64,000 nucleotides of DNA from WSZJ01 sp964590435 (GTDB lineage: Bacteria > Planctomycetota > MHYJ01 > WSZJ01): contig CAZPWT010000020.1 of the NCBI GenBank assembly GCA_964590435.1, forward strand, positions 1-64,000, read 5' to 3'. The translations under genes were made by a program, and so were the position numbers. The notes under the pieces are model-generated. The model was given only the letters and a program-made list of their open reading frames with translations, was not told where the DNA came from and did no database searches. This document shows positions 50,454-59,382 of the stretch, piece by piece. How positions within the stretch are numbered: position 1 is the first letter of the stretch; every line of letters begins with the position of its first letter.

Positions 50454-51347
50454 ATGATCGACCGCGAGACAGGCACCCGCGTCGGACGCCGCCTCTACAT
50501 CGGCTGGGACGTCGGCGGGTGGCTCGGCAAGACCGACGGTCTCGCCGGGTACGTCTTCGGCCACTCCGGCGCCATGCTCCGCCGCATCCCCGGGAAGACC
50601 GTCTCGCTCTGGAAAGAACTCGAGGGCCAGCGCTGGTCCCTCGAGCGCTTCATCCGCCTTCTCGACCCCCAGCTCACCCTCGATCGCTTCGACCGCGTCG
50701 TCGTCGCGATCGACGCGCCGTTCGGGATGCCCGCTCGGTTCATCCGCTCCATCCAGTCCGACATCGCCAAGGTCCCCGAGCCCGAATACGCCTCCGACAA
50801 GGTCTCCGACTGGCGCCTCGCCTACCGCGTCACGGACCGGCTCGTGGCGAAGCGCTTCGACGTGAAGCTCCAGTCGCCGTGCCTCGACCGGCTCACGAAC
50901 AACATGACGAAGGTGCGCGCGGCGCTGGCGGAGTTCATCCGCGAGAACCCGAAGATGGCCGCGCCGCCGTTCCGGCCGGACGTGCCGGGAGTGACGCGCA
51001 TCGCGGCGATCGAAGTGGTGCCGGCGGTGTGGTGGTCGGAGAAGTGGATCAATTTCACGAGCTCGTGCATCCCGGAGTCGCATCGCGGGGACGACAAGGA
51101 CGCGCTCGACGCGTCGGTCTGCGCGCTGAACGCGCTCTGGTACGACCTTGCCGTCACGGGGATCACGAAGGGCCGCTTCCCTCTCCTCCCGCCGATCGAC
51201 CCGGGGACGACGCCGGCGCCGGAGGTGGTTCCGAGGAACCTGGTCCCGGAGTCGCTGGCGGAGTACGAGCCGGAGAGCACGGCGGAGGACCGCGAGGCGA
51301 TTGCGCAGGAGGGGTGGATCCAGGCGCCGGACCTCGTCCGCTCCTGA
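50454..51347 (+). CDS. RNase H-fold (DUF429-like) protein
   Basis: 297 residues from ATG 50454 with GGAGAGGG upstream. Three acidic elements match the RNase H-like fold of DUF429 proteins: LYIGWDVGGW, VVVAIDAPFGMPARF and GDDKDALDASVCALNAL. In DUF429 proteins these may form a nuclease or a ribonucleotide-binding site, but activity is unproven in the family. The C-terminus is Pro/Glu-rich and disordered (PGTTPAPEVVPRNLVP). It is separated from the cyclase-like gene by 22 nt, so the two may form an operon, although the downstream gene has its own -10-like hexamer. Confidence 0.7.
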   Translation: MIDRETGTRVGRRLYIGWDVGGWLGKTDGLAGYVFGHSGAMLRRIPGKTVSLWKELEGQRWSLERFIRLLDPQLTLDRFDRVVVAIDAPFGMPARFIRSIQSDIAKVPEPEYASDKVSDWRLAYRVTDRLVAKRFDVKLQSPCLDRLTNNMTKVRAALAEFIRENPKMAAPPFRPDVPGVTRIAAIEVVPAVWWSEKWINFTSSCIPESHRGDDKDALDASVCALNALWYDLAVTGITKGRFPLLPPIDPGTTPAPEVVPRNLVPESLAEYEPESTAEDREAIAQEGWIQAPDLVRS

Positions 51348-51369
51348 GAACTGCGGTTATCCTGAGGGC

Positions 51370-54300
51370 ATGGATGCGCCCGAGGAACGCCGCACGATCG
51401 TGATCCTGTTCGCGCAGGCGGTCGGGCTGGCCGACCTGCCGGAGGGCGAGCGCGCGACCGTCGCCGACGAGCTGTTCGGTCGACTGCGGGAGATCATCGA
51501 GCGGTCCGGCGGGGTCGTGGACAAGTTCATCGGCGACGTCGTGATGGCGCTCTGGGGCGCGCCGATCGCGCACGAGGACGACCCGGCTCGGGCGGCGCGG
51601 GCTTCGCTCGCGATGGGAGAAGCCGTCGAGCGCTTCGCGGAGGACCGGGGGCTCCGGCTCGGGATGCGCGGCGGGATCAACCGGGGCGAAGTGCTGTTCG
51701 GGAGCGTCGCGGGCGATCGGCCGACGGCGATGGGCGACCCGGTGAACGTGGCGCAGCGGCTGATGGCCTCGGCCGAGGAAGGCACGGTCATCGCGGGGCG
51801 GCCGGTCGAGCGGCTGGCGCACGGCGTGCTGAGGTTCCGCGCGCTTCCGCCGCTCCGGCTCAAGGGGCGCGAACAGGAGGTCGAGGCCTTCCTCGTCGAG
51901 GGCGAACTCGCCGGTCGGACCGAGATCCGGCTCGTTCCGGATCGCGGCGCCCCGCTCGTGGGGCGCGAAGCGGACCTCGAGCGGCTGCACGCGCTGGTTG
52001 CCGGATGGCACGGAGCGTACGCGGTCGTGACCGGCGACGCGGGAATCGGGAAGTCGCGGCTGCTCGCCGAATTCCGCAACCAGCTGCGCGCCCGGCAGCC
52101 GGACGCCCGGGTCCTCGTCGGGCGGTCGCTTCAGGACATCAAGCTGCCGCGGTTCGCGTTCGGCGAAATGTTGCGCATCGAGGCGGGCGTCTCCGGCTTC
52201 GCGCCGGGGGACGCGGCGCGGCTCGCGCGCTGGGTGGAGACCGGCCTCGAGCGCGCGGTGCCGGACCCGGTGCGGCGCGAAAATGCCGCGCACCTGGTGG
52301 CGCTTTCACTCGGGTACTCGATTCCCGGGACGCGCGTGAAGGACATGGAGCCGGCGCGCTTCGAGGCGGAGACGCGGGCCGCGTGGGCCGACTGGTTCCG
52401 CGCGCGGGCGGCCGGCGGACCGCTGCTCCTGTGCGTCGAGGACCTGCACTGGGCCGACGACGGGACGCTCGCGCTGCTCGAGACCCTCGCGGCCGACCTC
52501 CGCGGCGCGCCCGTCGCCATCCTCGCGACATCGCGGCCGGAAGGACGACGCCCGGCCGGTTTCGAGAGCGTGGCGCTGGGCGACCTCGGAAGCGAGGCCG
52601 CGCTCCGGCTCGCCGAGAACGCCTTCCACGCCGCCGTCACTCCCGAACTCGCGACGTTTCTCGCCGAGAAGTCCGGCGGCAACCCGTACTACCTCGAAGA
52701 GCTCGTCCGGTTCCTCAGCGAAGAGAAGCTCGCTTCCGGCCGCCCCGTCCGGCTCGACGTCGCCCCTTCGCGCCTCCCCGACGGCATCCAGGGGCTCCTC
52801 GTCGCGCGGCTCGACGCGCTTCCCGCGCCGGATCGTGGCGTCCTCAAGGCGGCGGGCGCGATCGGCCGCGTGTTCTGGCTCCACCTCACGGGACACCTCG
52901 CCGGCGCCGACGCCGGCCCGGCGCTCGAGTCCGCCCGCCGCCGCTCCATGGTCTACCCGCAGGGCGACTCGATGCTGCCCGACGACCCGCAGTGGACCTT
53001 CAAGCACGCCCTCCTGCGCGACGCCGCCTACTCGCTCCTGACCCGCAAGGACCGCCGGCGCCTCCACGCCCTCGCCGGCGACCGGCTCGAGGCCCTCGCG
53101 GAGAAGGCCGGCCGCCGCGTCCGCGCGCTCGCCGCTTCCCACCGCGAGGCCGCGGGCGAAGCCGCCGCCGCCGCGCGACTCTGGCTCCAGTGCTCGGCAG
53201 AAGCGTTCGCCGACGCGTCGTACGTCGAGGCGCTCTCCGGCGCCCGCGACGCCTCCCGCCTGGGCGGCGGCGCCGAGGCCCGCCTCGCCGCGGCCCGCGC
53301 CCTCGCCCGGGTCGCCCGGTTCAAGGAAGCCCTCGAGGAAACCAGGGCCGCCGGCGAGGCCCCGCCCGCCATCGCCTCCGGTCTCGGCATCGTCGAGTCG
53401 GAAGCCCTTCACGTCCTCGGCGACCTCCCCGGTTCGCTGGCGGCCGCGGAGCGCGCCGCGGCCCTGGACTCGGGGCCCCAGGCCACCGCCGAGGCCCAAC
53501 TCTCCCGGGCCCACGCCCTCCGCTCCCTGGGCCGGATGGCAGAGTCGCGGGCGGCGCTTCAGGTCTGCCTCGCGCTCGAAGGAACCTCGCCCTCGGCCCG
53601 CATCCGGGCGCGCCTCGACCTCGCCGACCTCGACGAACTCGCGGGACGCACCACCGAAGCGCTCGAGGACGCCCTCGCGGCGCTCGCCGACGCCCGCGCT
53701 TCCGGCGACCAGTGGCTCGTCGGGGGCGCTCTCAACCGGGTGGGTTCCATCCAGGAGGGGCTCGGGAACTTCGCCGCCTCGCTCGCCGCCCACCAGGAAT
53801 GCCTCGAGCAGCGGACGCGGGCCGGCGACCGCGCCGGCGTCGCCAGCTCCCTCAACAACATGGCCAACGTCCAGCTCCGCCAGGGACAGGGTCGAGCCGC
53901 AGTGCAGAGTTACCGCGACGCCGTCGCCCTGAGCCGCGAAATCGGCGACAAGCCCCGCCTCGCCAAGTACCTGGCCAATATCGGCAACGGCGCCTTCCGG
54001 CTGGGAGACTACTCCGAAGCGAAAGTCGCCACCCTCGAGGCTCTCGCGATCCAGCGCGAGATCGGCGAGCTCGAAGGGCTCGCAGGGACGCTCGTGAACT
54101 ACGGAATTCTCCAGGCCACCATCGGGGAAGTCGGACCCGGGATCGCCTCGTTCGAGGAGTCTCTCCAGCTCCGGCGCTCCCTCGGTGACGCCGCAGGAGC
54201 CGCCGCCTGCCTGAATAACATCGCCCTGGCGTACGTCCATCACGACCGCGACAGGGAGGCCGTGCCCGTGTACGAGGAAGCGCTTCGCATTCGCCGTGAA

Positions 54301-55026
54301 ATCGGCAACCGCGGCGGAGTCGCCTCGACGCTCGCCAACCTCGGGAGAACCTACGAGACCCTCGGGAATCTCCCCAAGGCCATGGCCTGCCTCGAGGAGG
54401 CGATGGCGATCCAGAAGGAGATCGGCGAGCGCACCGGCCTCGCGAACACCCTGAACTACCTTGGCACAACCCTCCTCGCGGCCGGTCGCCCCGAGGAGTC
54501 CCTTCAGGCCCATCGCGATGCGCTCGCGATCTTTGAGCCGACTTCGGAGCGATCGGGGACCATCGTCAGTCTCCATGGGATCGGCAGCACGCTGCTCGAG
54601 ATGAAGCGGTTCGAGGAGGCCCTGGAGGCCGGCCGCAGGGGTCTCGCAATCGCGCGCGAAATGAGGCACCTGTCCGCCCTGGCCGGGTGCATGACCGTCA
54701 TCGCGCTTGCCCAGCATGGACTTTCGCGGCACGCCGACGCGCTGGCCACCTGGAGGGAGGCTGAGATCCACGTGGCCAAGCTCCAGAGCAAGTATGAGCT
54801 CGCGAAATGCCGTGACGGGGTGGGCCTGGCGCTCGCCGGGCTGGACCGGCTCGACGAGTCCATGCGGGCCCACACGGAGGCGTACCAACTCGCGACCGAG
54901 GCAGGGGAGGCCAGGCTCATCCGGCATACGGCCGAGAACGCCCTGGGAATCGCCCGCCGGCTGGGCGAAGCCGACCGGATCGCCTTCTTTCAGTCGGCCC
55001 TGGACGCCCCCCCGCCCACGGCCTGA
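51370..55026 (+). CDS. Degenerate cyclase / ATPase / TPR signalling protein
   Basis: 1218 residues in three parts. Residues 8-180 are a class III nucleotide-cyclase domain (KFIGDVVMALWG with Asp56, and GDPVNVAQRL). The first metal-binding aspartate, in the FAD position of this family, is replaced by glutamine (ILFAQAVG, Gln16), so catalysis is doubtful. Residues 200-540 are an ATPase with Walker A GDAGIGKS near 223-230 and LLLCVEDLHWADD. From about 543, FKHALLRDAAY and then fifteen or so 40-residue TPR units (for example GNLPKAMACLEEAMAIQKEI) follow. The last part is the module found alone in the five TPR paralogues. TATCCT ends 6 nt before the ATG with no ribosome binding site. Confidence 0.85.
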   Translation: MDAPEERRTIVILFAQAVGLADLPEGERATVADELFGRLREIIERSGGVVDKFIGDVVMALWGAPIAHEDDPARAARASLAMGEAVERFAEDRGLRLGMRGGINRGEVLFGSVAGDRPTAMGDPVNVAQRLMASAEEGTVIAGRPVERLAHGVLRFRALPPLRLKGREQEVEAFLVEGELAGRTEIRLVPDRGAPLVGREADLERLHALVAGWHGAYAVVTGDAGIGKSRLLAEFRNQLRARQPDARVLVGRSLQDIKLPRFAFGEMLRIEAGVSGFAPGDAARLARWVETGLERAVPDPVRRENAAHLVALSLGYSIPGTRVKDMEPARFEAETRAAWADWFRARAAGGPLLLCVEDLHWADDGTLALLETLAADLRGAPVAILATSRPEGRRPAGFESVALGDLGSEAALRLAENAFHAAVTPELATFLAEKSGGNPYYLEELVRFLSEEKLASGRPVRLDVAPSRLPDGIQGLLVARLDALPAPDRGVLKAAGAIGRVFWLHLTGHLAGADAGPALESARRRSMVYPQGDSMLPDDPQWTFKHALLRDAAYSLLTRKDRRRLHALAGDRLEALAEKAGRRVRALAASHREAAGEAAAAARLWLQCSAEAFADASYVEALSGARDASRLGGGAEARLAAARALARVARFKEALEETRAAGEAPPAIASGLGIVESEALHVLGDLPGSLAAAERAAALDSGPQATAEAQLSRAHALRSLGRMAESRAALQVCLALEGTSPSARIRARLDLADLDELAGRTTEALEDALAALADARASGDQWLVGGALNRVGSIQEGLGNFAASLAAHQECLEQRTRAGDRAGVASSLNNMANVQLRQGQGRAAVQSYRDAVALSREIGDKPRLAKYLANIGNGAFRLGDYSEAKVATLEALAIQREIGELEGLAGTLVNYGILQATIGEVGPGIASFEESLQLRRSLGDAAGAAACLNNIALAYVHHDRDREAVPVYEEALRIRREIGNRGGVASTLANLGRTYETLGNLPKAMACLEEAMAIQKEIGERTGLANTLNYLGTTLLAAGRPEESLQAHRDALAIFEPTSERSGTIVSLHGIGSTLLEMKRFEEALEAGRRGLAIAREMRHLSALAGCMTVIALAQHGLSRHADALATWREAEIHVAKLQSKYELAKCRDGVGLALAGLDRLDESMRAHTEAYQLATEAGEARLIRHTAENALGIARRLGEADRIAFFQSALDAPPPTA

Positions 55027-55096
55027 CCGTGCACCGCTTCTCGACATTGCCCCGACTTGCTACATTCCTCCCACGTTTCCAAAAGAGGGGAATCCC

Positions 55097-56389
55097 ATGC
55101 GCCGCTTCTCCACCACCGCCATCGCCGCCCTGTTCGCTTCCCTGCTCCTCGTGCGCTCCACGGCCCACGCGCAAGGGATGCCTGCCGACCTGCCGCCGAA
55201 GATCAACCAGGCGATCGACAACGGGGTGAAATGGCTGAAGACGCGCCAGATCAAGGACGGCGCGGAGAAGGATTCGTGGGGGACGGGGAACAACCCGCTG
55301 TATCCGGGGGGCGCGGGGCCCGCGCACCCGCTGTACATCGGGATCACGGCGTTCGCGCTGTACACGCTGCTCGAGTGTGACGTGGACCCCGAGGACCCGA
55401 CGATCGTGAGCGGGATGGACTACATCAAGCGCAACATCGACCCGAACTTCAACGTGGGCGGCGTCGGGGCCGGCGGCGGCAAGATGCAGTGCATGTGCTA
55501 CGAGGCCGCGGTCCTGATCATGATGATCGAGTCGTACTACGACGCGAAATGGGAGAAGGGGATCCGGGCGCAGAAGAAGGACCCGAAGAAGGAGAAGCGG
55601 CCGACGCCGAAGCTGGACGCTGAGCACGACACGTGGTGCAAGGGCGCGGTCGGGTTCCTCGCGGGGACGCAGTCGCGGACGGGCGGCTGGCGCTACGGCC
55701 CGCCGGCGTTCCCCTCCCCGCTGGGCGTCGACCAGGACACCTCCTCCACGCAGATCGCCCTTCTCGGCCTCGTCTCCGCGGTGCGCATGGGCCTGCCGGT
55801 GGACGACAAGGTGTTCCACACGGCGGTGATCACGACGCTGGAAAACCAGTCGAAGGACGGCCCGCCGGCGAAGCCGAAAAAGCCCGCGGACGGGAGCGGG
55901 ACGATGGTGATGGAGACGGACAAGTGCCGCGGGTGGGCGTACACGCCGAACGCGGGGGACACGAAGGACCAGCAGGTGTCGGGCGGGATGACGGCGTCGG
56001 GCGTGTGCAGCCTGATCATCATCAAGAGCCAGCTGAAGGGTAATCCGCTCTTCAACAAGGACCTGCAGGCGCGGGTCGAGAAGGGGATTTTCGACGGCCT
56101 CGCCTGGATCGACGCGAACTGGACGGTGACGAGCAACCCGGGCGGGCACCGGAGCCACTATTACTACCTTTACGGGCTGGAGCGCGTCGGAGTGCTGGGC
56201 GGGATCGACATGATTGGCGCGAACGCGTGGTACGTGCAGGGCGCGCAACATCTCGTCGGCGCGCAGAAGGCAGACGGGCACTGGAACAGCGGGACGGAGC
56301 TGGAGCCGGCCGACGTGCTGGATTCGTGCTTCGCGCTGCTGTTCCTGAAGAAGGCGACGATGCCTGTCGGCGTGGTGCTCACGCGGTAA
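55097..56389 (+). CDS. Secreted squalene-cyclase-like alpha/alpha toroid protein
   Basis: 430 residues. A signal peptide (residues 1-26, LFASLLLVRSTAHAQG) is followed by prenyltransferase/squalene-oxidase-type helical repeats: IDNGVKWLKTRQIKDGAEKD, FALYTLLECDVDPEDP, WCKGAVGFLAGTQSRTGGWR, YGLERVGVLGG and VGAQKADGHWN. Gly-Trp turns (GGWR, GHWN) mark the repeats. The acidic DxDD motif of true squalene cyclases is not seen, so a binding rather than cyclase role is likely. Such secreted toroids are frequent in Planctomycetota. It has a ribosome binding site and ends at a clear terminator. Confidence 0.82.
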   Translation: MRRFSTTAIAALFASLLLVRSTAHAQGMPADLPPKINQAIDNGVKWLKTRQIKDGAEKDSWGTGNNPLYPGGAGPAHPLYIGITAFALYTLLECDVDPEDPTIVSGMDYIKRNIDPNFNVGGVGAGGGKMQCMCYEAAVLIMMIESYYDAKWEKGIRAQKKDPKKEKRPTPKLDAEHDTWCKGAVGFLAGTQSRTGGWRYGPPAFPSPLGVDQDTSSTQIALLGLVSAVRMGLPVDDKVFHTAVITTLENQSKDGPPAKPKKPADGSGTMVMETDKCRGWAYTPNAGDTKDQQVSGGMTASGVCSLIIIKSQLKGNPLFNKDLQARVEKGIFDGLAWIDANWTVTSNPGGHRSHYYYLYGLERVGVLGGIDMIGANAWYVQGAQHLVGAQKADGHWNSGTELEPADVLDSCFALLFLKKATMPVGVVLTR

Positions 56390-56447
56390 CAACGAACGAC
56401 GAGTTGCGAGTTACGGGTTGCGGGTTGCGAGTAACGGCAGAACGAAG

Positions 56448-56477
56448 ACGGCCTCGATGTTCGAGGCCGTTTTTTTG
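56448..56477 (+). terminator. Rho-independent terminator after the toroid gene
   Basis: A perfect 10-bp stem ACGGCCTCGA / TCGAGGCCGT with a 3-nt loop runs into seven T residues. It ends transcription of the toroid gene; just upstream (56394-56436) is a degenerate GAGTTGCGAGTTACGG run with no coding role. Confidence 0.9.
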
Positions 56478-56561
56478 TACCCAAGGTAGCGGACCATCGA
56501 CCCGGCGCCCTTCCGTCACGCCGTTCCTCAGAACTCGCAACTCAGCGATCGAATCAACAAG

Positions 56562-57362
56562 TTACTTGAACTTCGCTTCGTTCGCTTTCCACCACGGGTT
56601 CCAGATCGCCATCTGCTGCGGCTGCGTCTTGCCGCTCAAACCCTTCGGCGGATCGTCCACCAGCTTCTCCAGCGCATTCGACATCGCGATGAACGCCTCG
56701 AACGACCCCTCGGGGCGCGCGGGCTGCTGCGACGGGCCGAGCCACTTGTTCAGCCCCGCCCAGACTTCCTTGATGATCTCCTTGTTCCCCTTGAACGGCC
56801 CCGTCGCGTCCGCCGCCGCCTTCGCGATGAACGGCGACGCATTCGTGATGTCCTCCACGAACGGCGCCGCCGCCGCGGGATCCTTCACCGCCCCGAGATA
56901 GTCGTACATCGCCGTCAGCATCTTGAGATTCGCTTCCCACGCGGGCAACTCCGTCGGCTTCTTCGGCTTCGAGTTCCCCACCAGTTTCTTGTAGTACGCC
57001 GTCTGCGACGTCAGCCCCTGCACCGCCACCACCGGGTCCCCCAGCGTCGAGATCTTCTCCGCCGCCAGGATCTTCACGTCCACGTCCGGGTCCCCCAGCG
57101 CCTTCGCCAGCGCCATCGTGATCTTCTTCGATCGCACGTTCATGTGCTTCGTCTGCGCGTCCGCCAACCCGTTGATCGCCTCACGCTTCCCGATCATGTC
57201 CTTCGTCTTCAGCTTGATGTCCGCTTCCTTGATCGCCAGGTCGTCCGTCGCCTCATGCGTCAGGCAGACCTTGCCGTCCGCGCAGTTGGCGCAGTCCTCG
57301 GCAAGCGCAGGAATCGACGCGAGGGCGAGAAGGGCGATCGTCGCGGCAAGACGGGTCTTCAT
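56562..57362 (-). CDS. Secreted helical-repeat protein (266 aa)
   Basis: Starts MKTRLAATIALLALASIPAL with a signal peptide cut after about residue 21 (ALAED). GGAG lies 6 nt before the ATG, so the longer open frame upstream is not used. After a Cys-rich start (DCANCADGKVC) the protein is helical and looks like HEAT or ARM repeats (NGLADAQTKHMNVRSKKITM, DPDVDVKILAAEKISTLGDP). It has no enzymatic motif and may be a periplasmic binding or structural protein. It converges on the toroid terminator. Confidence 0.75.
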   Translation of the reverse strand: MKTRLAATIALLALASIPALAEDCANCADGKVCLTHEATDDLAIKEADIKLKTKDMIGKREAINGLADAQTKHMNVRSKKITMALAKALGDPDVDVKILAAEKISTLGDPVVAVQGLTSQTAYYKKLVGNSKPKKPTELPAWEANLKMLTAMYDYLGAVKDPAAAAPFVEDITNASPFIAKAAADATGPFKGNKEIIKEVWAGLNKWLGPSQQPARPEGSFEAFIAMSNALEKLVDDPPKGLSGKTQPQQMAIWNPWWKANEAKFK

Positions 57363-57515
57363 GGGGATCTCCGGTCTGAGGGAATGAAGGTCGCCCTCCA
57401 GAGTGCGATTTTTGCCGGGGCGAGTCAACGGGGGCATGGCGTTTGCGATTCCAACCGAAGCGGAATCAAACGCACGGAAACGGCGTTTTGAAGGCGGGGG
57501 AAGGAGAATGTGTCC

Positions 57516-58415
57516 ATGAAGCCGATCACGGGTGTCCTCCTGTCCGGACTGATGCTCGCGGGTTGCGCGCATCGCCACGTCACCGTCGTCGAGTCCTCCC
57601 CTGCCAGCGAGGGTGATATCTACGAGGACGAGGTCTACCCCGCGGACGAAGTCGTCCTGGAGGAAGCCTGCGAGCCCGCGTGGGACGGCCATGCTTTCGT
57701 CGTGATCGAGTCCCACCAGCACGGATTCGGCTGCGGCCACTTCTTCCACCACGGCTGCTGGCACCTCCACCCCTTCGATTGGATCTATCTCGAGATCGGG
57801 TACTCCCACTGCGGCGAGACCGGCGGCTTCTACTACGCCGGCGACCCCTGGGCCCGCGTCTGGGACGGCTGCGCGTTCGTCATGCTCCGCGGCCACGTCC
57901 ACGGCGCCGGTTGCGGCCATCACTACCACCACGGCTGCTGGAACGCCTGCCCGAGCGACTACGTCTACGCCGACCACCGCCGGTCGCACTTCAGCAAATC
58001 CCCCCCGGCGCGCCACTCGGAGATGGCCGTGCGGTCGCGGAGGCCCGAGGAGCGCGCTTCGAGGAGAAGTTCCGGCATGCGCGTGGAAGCGGAGTCCGCG
58101 TCACGTCGTGCCGAGCCGGCCCGGGCGGCAGCGCCGAGACGCGAAATCCGAAACGTCGAGGCCCCGGGGCGTGGCCAGCAAGCGGAACGGAAGATCGAGC
58201 CGGCCGCACATCGCGCGCAGCCGCAGCGCATCGAGCAGCCGAAGCGGCAGGAGGCGCCGCGCCGCCAGGAGGCACCGCAGCGCATCGAACAGCCCAAAAA
58301 GCAGGAGGCGCCCAAGCGCATCGAGCCTCCCCAGCGGCGCGAGCCCCCGAAGAAGGAACAGCCGCCCCAGCGCCGCGAGGCGCCGAAGGAAAGAGAGAAG
58401 GAGAAGCGGAGGTAG
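57516..58415 (+). CDS. His/Cys-rich lipoprotein with Gln/Pro-rich tail
   Basis: 299 residues. A lipoprotein signal ends in LMLAGC (Cys17). Then come two similar metal-ligand-rich modules: HQHGFGCGHFFHHGCWHLHP and HVHGAGCGHHYHHGCWNACP, each with about six histidines and two or three cysteines, likely binding metal. The last 130 residues are repetitive, basic and disordered (PQRIEQPKKQEAPK-type repeats), perhaps spanning the periplasm or binding the wall. ATG 57516 is favoured over the GTG two codons upstream because AAGGAG is 9 nt away. Its stop is 12 nt from the convergent gene. Confidence 0.75.
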   Translation: MKPITGVLLSGLMLAGCAHRHVTVVESSPASEGDIYEDEVYPADEVVLEEACEPAWDGHAFVVIESHQHGFGCGHFFHHGCWHLHPFDWIYLEIGYSHCGETGGFYYAGDPWARVWDGCAFVMLRGHVHGAGCGHHYHHGCWNACPSDYVYADHRRSHFSKSPPARHSEMAVRSRRPEERASRRSSGMRVEAESASRRAEPARAAAPRREIRNVEAPGRGQQAERKIEPAAHRAQPQRIEQPKRQEAPRRQEAPQRIEQPKKQEAPKRIEPPQRREPPKKEQPPQRREAPKEREKEKRR

Positions 58416-58427
58416 TCCGCCCGCTCG

Positions 58428-59294
58428 CTACTTCTTCATCTCCTTCGGCGCCATCCCGAACTCGTAGTGCTCGTTGTTCGGGTAGTAGATGCTCCCCTCG
58501 CGCCAGAACTCGTCCCGGAACTTCGCAAGCTGTTCCGGCGTGAGGGACGTCGCGAGCGCTTCGTACGTCTTCAGCCGCTGCGCGTGAAGCGTCGCCGCGA
58601 GCTTGGATGCGACCTTGTCCGGGCCGAGCAGTTCCTCCAGCGACGTCTCGCCCGTGTGGATCCCCATCGCCTTCTCCTGGGGCAATTTGCTCAGTTCCAT
58701 CACCTCTCCCATCACCTTCCCGAGCATGAGGCGCATCAGTTCGTTCCCGGGCTTCTGGTAGAGCCCTTCCTCCTGCGCGTTGAAATTCTCGGCGTAGAAG
58801 CGCTGCAGGGCCTCGGCGATCCGCTTTTCCTCGTCCTTCGATGCGAGGTTGACGGCGGCGATCTGGCCTGGCTCCAGCCCGAGTTCCTTCGCGGCCTCCT
58901 CGGTGATGTCCTGCCCGAGCGGGAGCACCTTCCCGAGCTTCTTCATGATCTCCATCATCCGGGCGCGGGCCGGATCGTCCTTGTCGGGATCCTTGGCGAC
59001 GTTCGCCGGATCCTTGGCCTCGGCCGGGTCTTTCTTCTTCTTTTTCCCGGTGTCTTTCTTCGCCTCGGCCAGCGCGGTCTCGAGTTCCGTGACTTTCTTC
59101 GACAGCTCGTCGGCGCGCTGCCGCTCCTTCGCGAGCCCGGGATCCGCGTCCGCGGCAACGGGCGCCGCGGGCGCCTTTTCGTTCCTCGCGGCCGACAGGT
59201 CGGCCTGCAACCGGCGGTTCTGGCTGATCAGGATCGCGAGCGCGACGGCAAGCGCGATGGAGACGACGGCGAAGGCGGCGGCAACGCGGTTCAT
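58428..59294 (-). CDS. Membrane-anchored coiled-coil protein (288 aa)
   Basis: Starts MNRVAAAFAVVSIALAVALA with a single N-terminal membrane segment (about 5-24), then a coiled coil (RQRADELSKKVTELETALAE) and a Lys/Asp-rich low-complexity stretch (KKKKKDPAEAKDPANVAKDP). A helical C-terminal domain of about 170 residues (EEKRIAEALQRFYAENFNAQ) follows. GGAG lies 6 nt before the ATG. Most of the protein is probably periplasmic. No family recognised. Confidence 0.72.
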   Translation of the reverse strand: MNRVAAAFAVVSIALAVALAILISQNRRLQADLSAARNEKAPAAPVAADADPGLAKERQRADELSKKVTELETALAEAKKDTGKKKKKDPAEAKDPANVAKDPDKDDPARARMMEIMKKLGKVLPLGQDITEEAAKELGLEPGQIAAVNLASKDEEKRIAEALQRFYAENFNAQEEGLYQKPGNELMRLMLGKVMGEVMELSKLPQEKAMGIHTGETSLEELLGPDKVASKLAATLHAQRLKTYEALATSLTPEQLAKFRDEFWREGSIYYPNNEHYEFGMAPKEMKK

Positions 59295-59382
59295 GACGGG
59301 CTCCTCATCGGATTCTCCCCCAGTATACGGGCCACCTCCGGCTGATGGACCTCCCACGCCCAGCCGGTACACTTCTCCCTTC

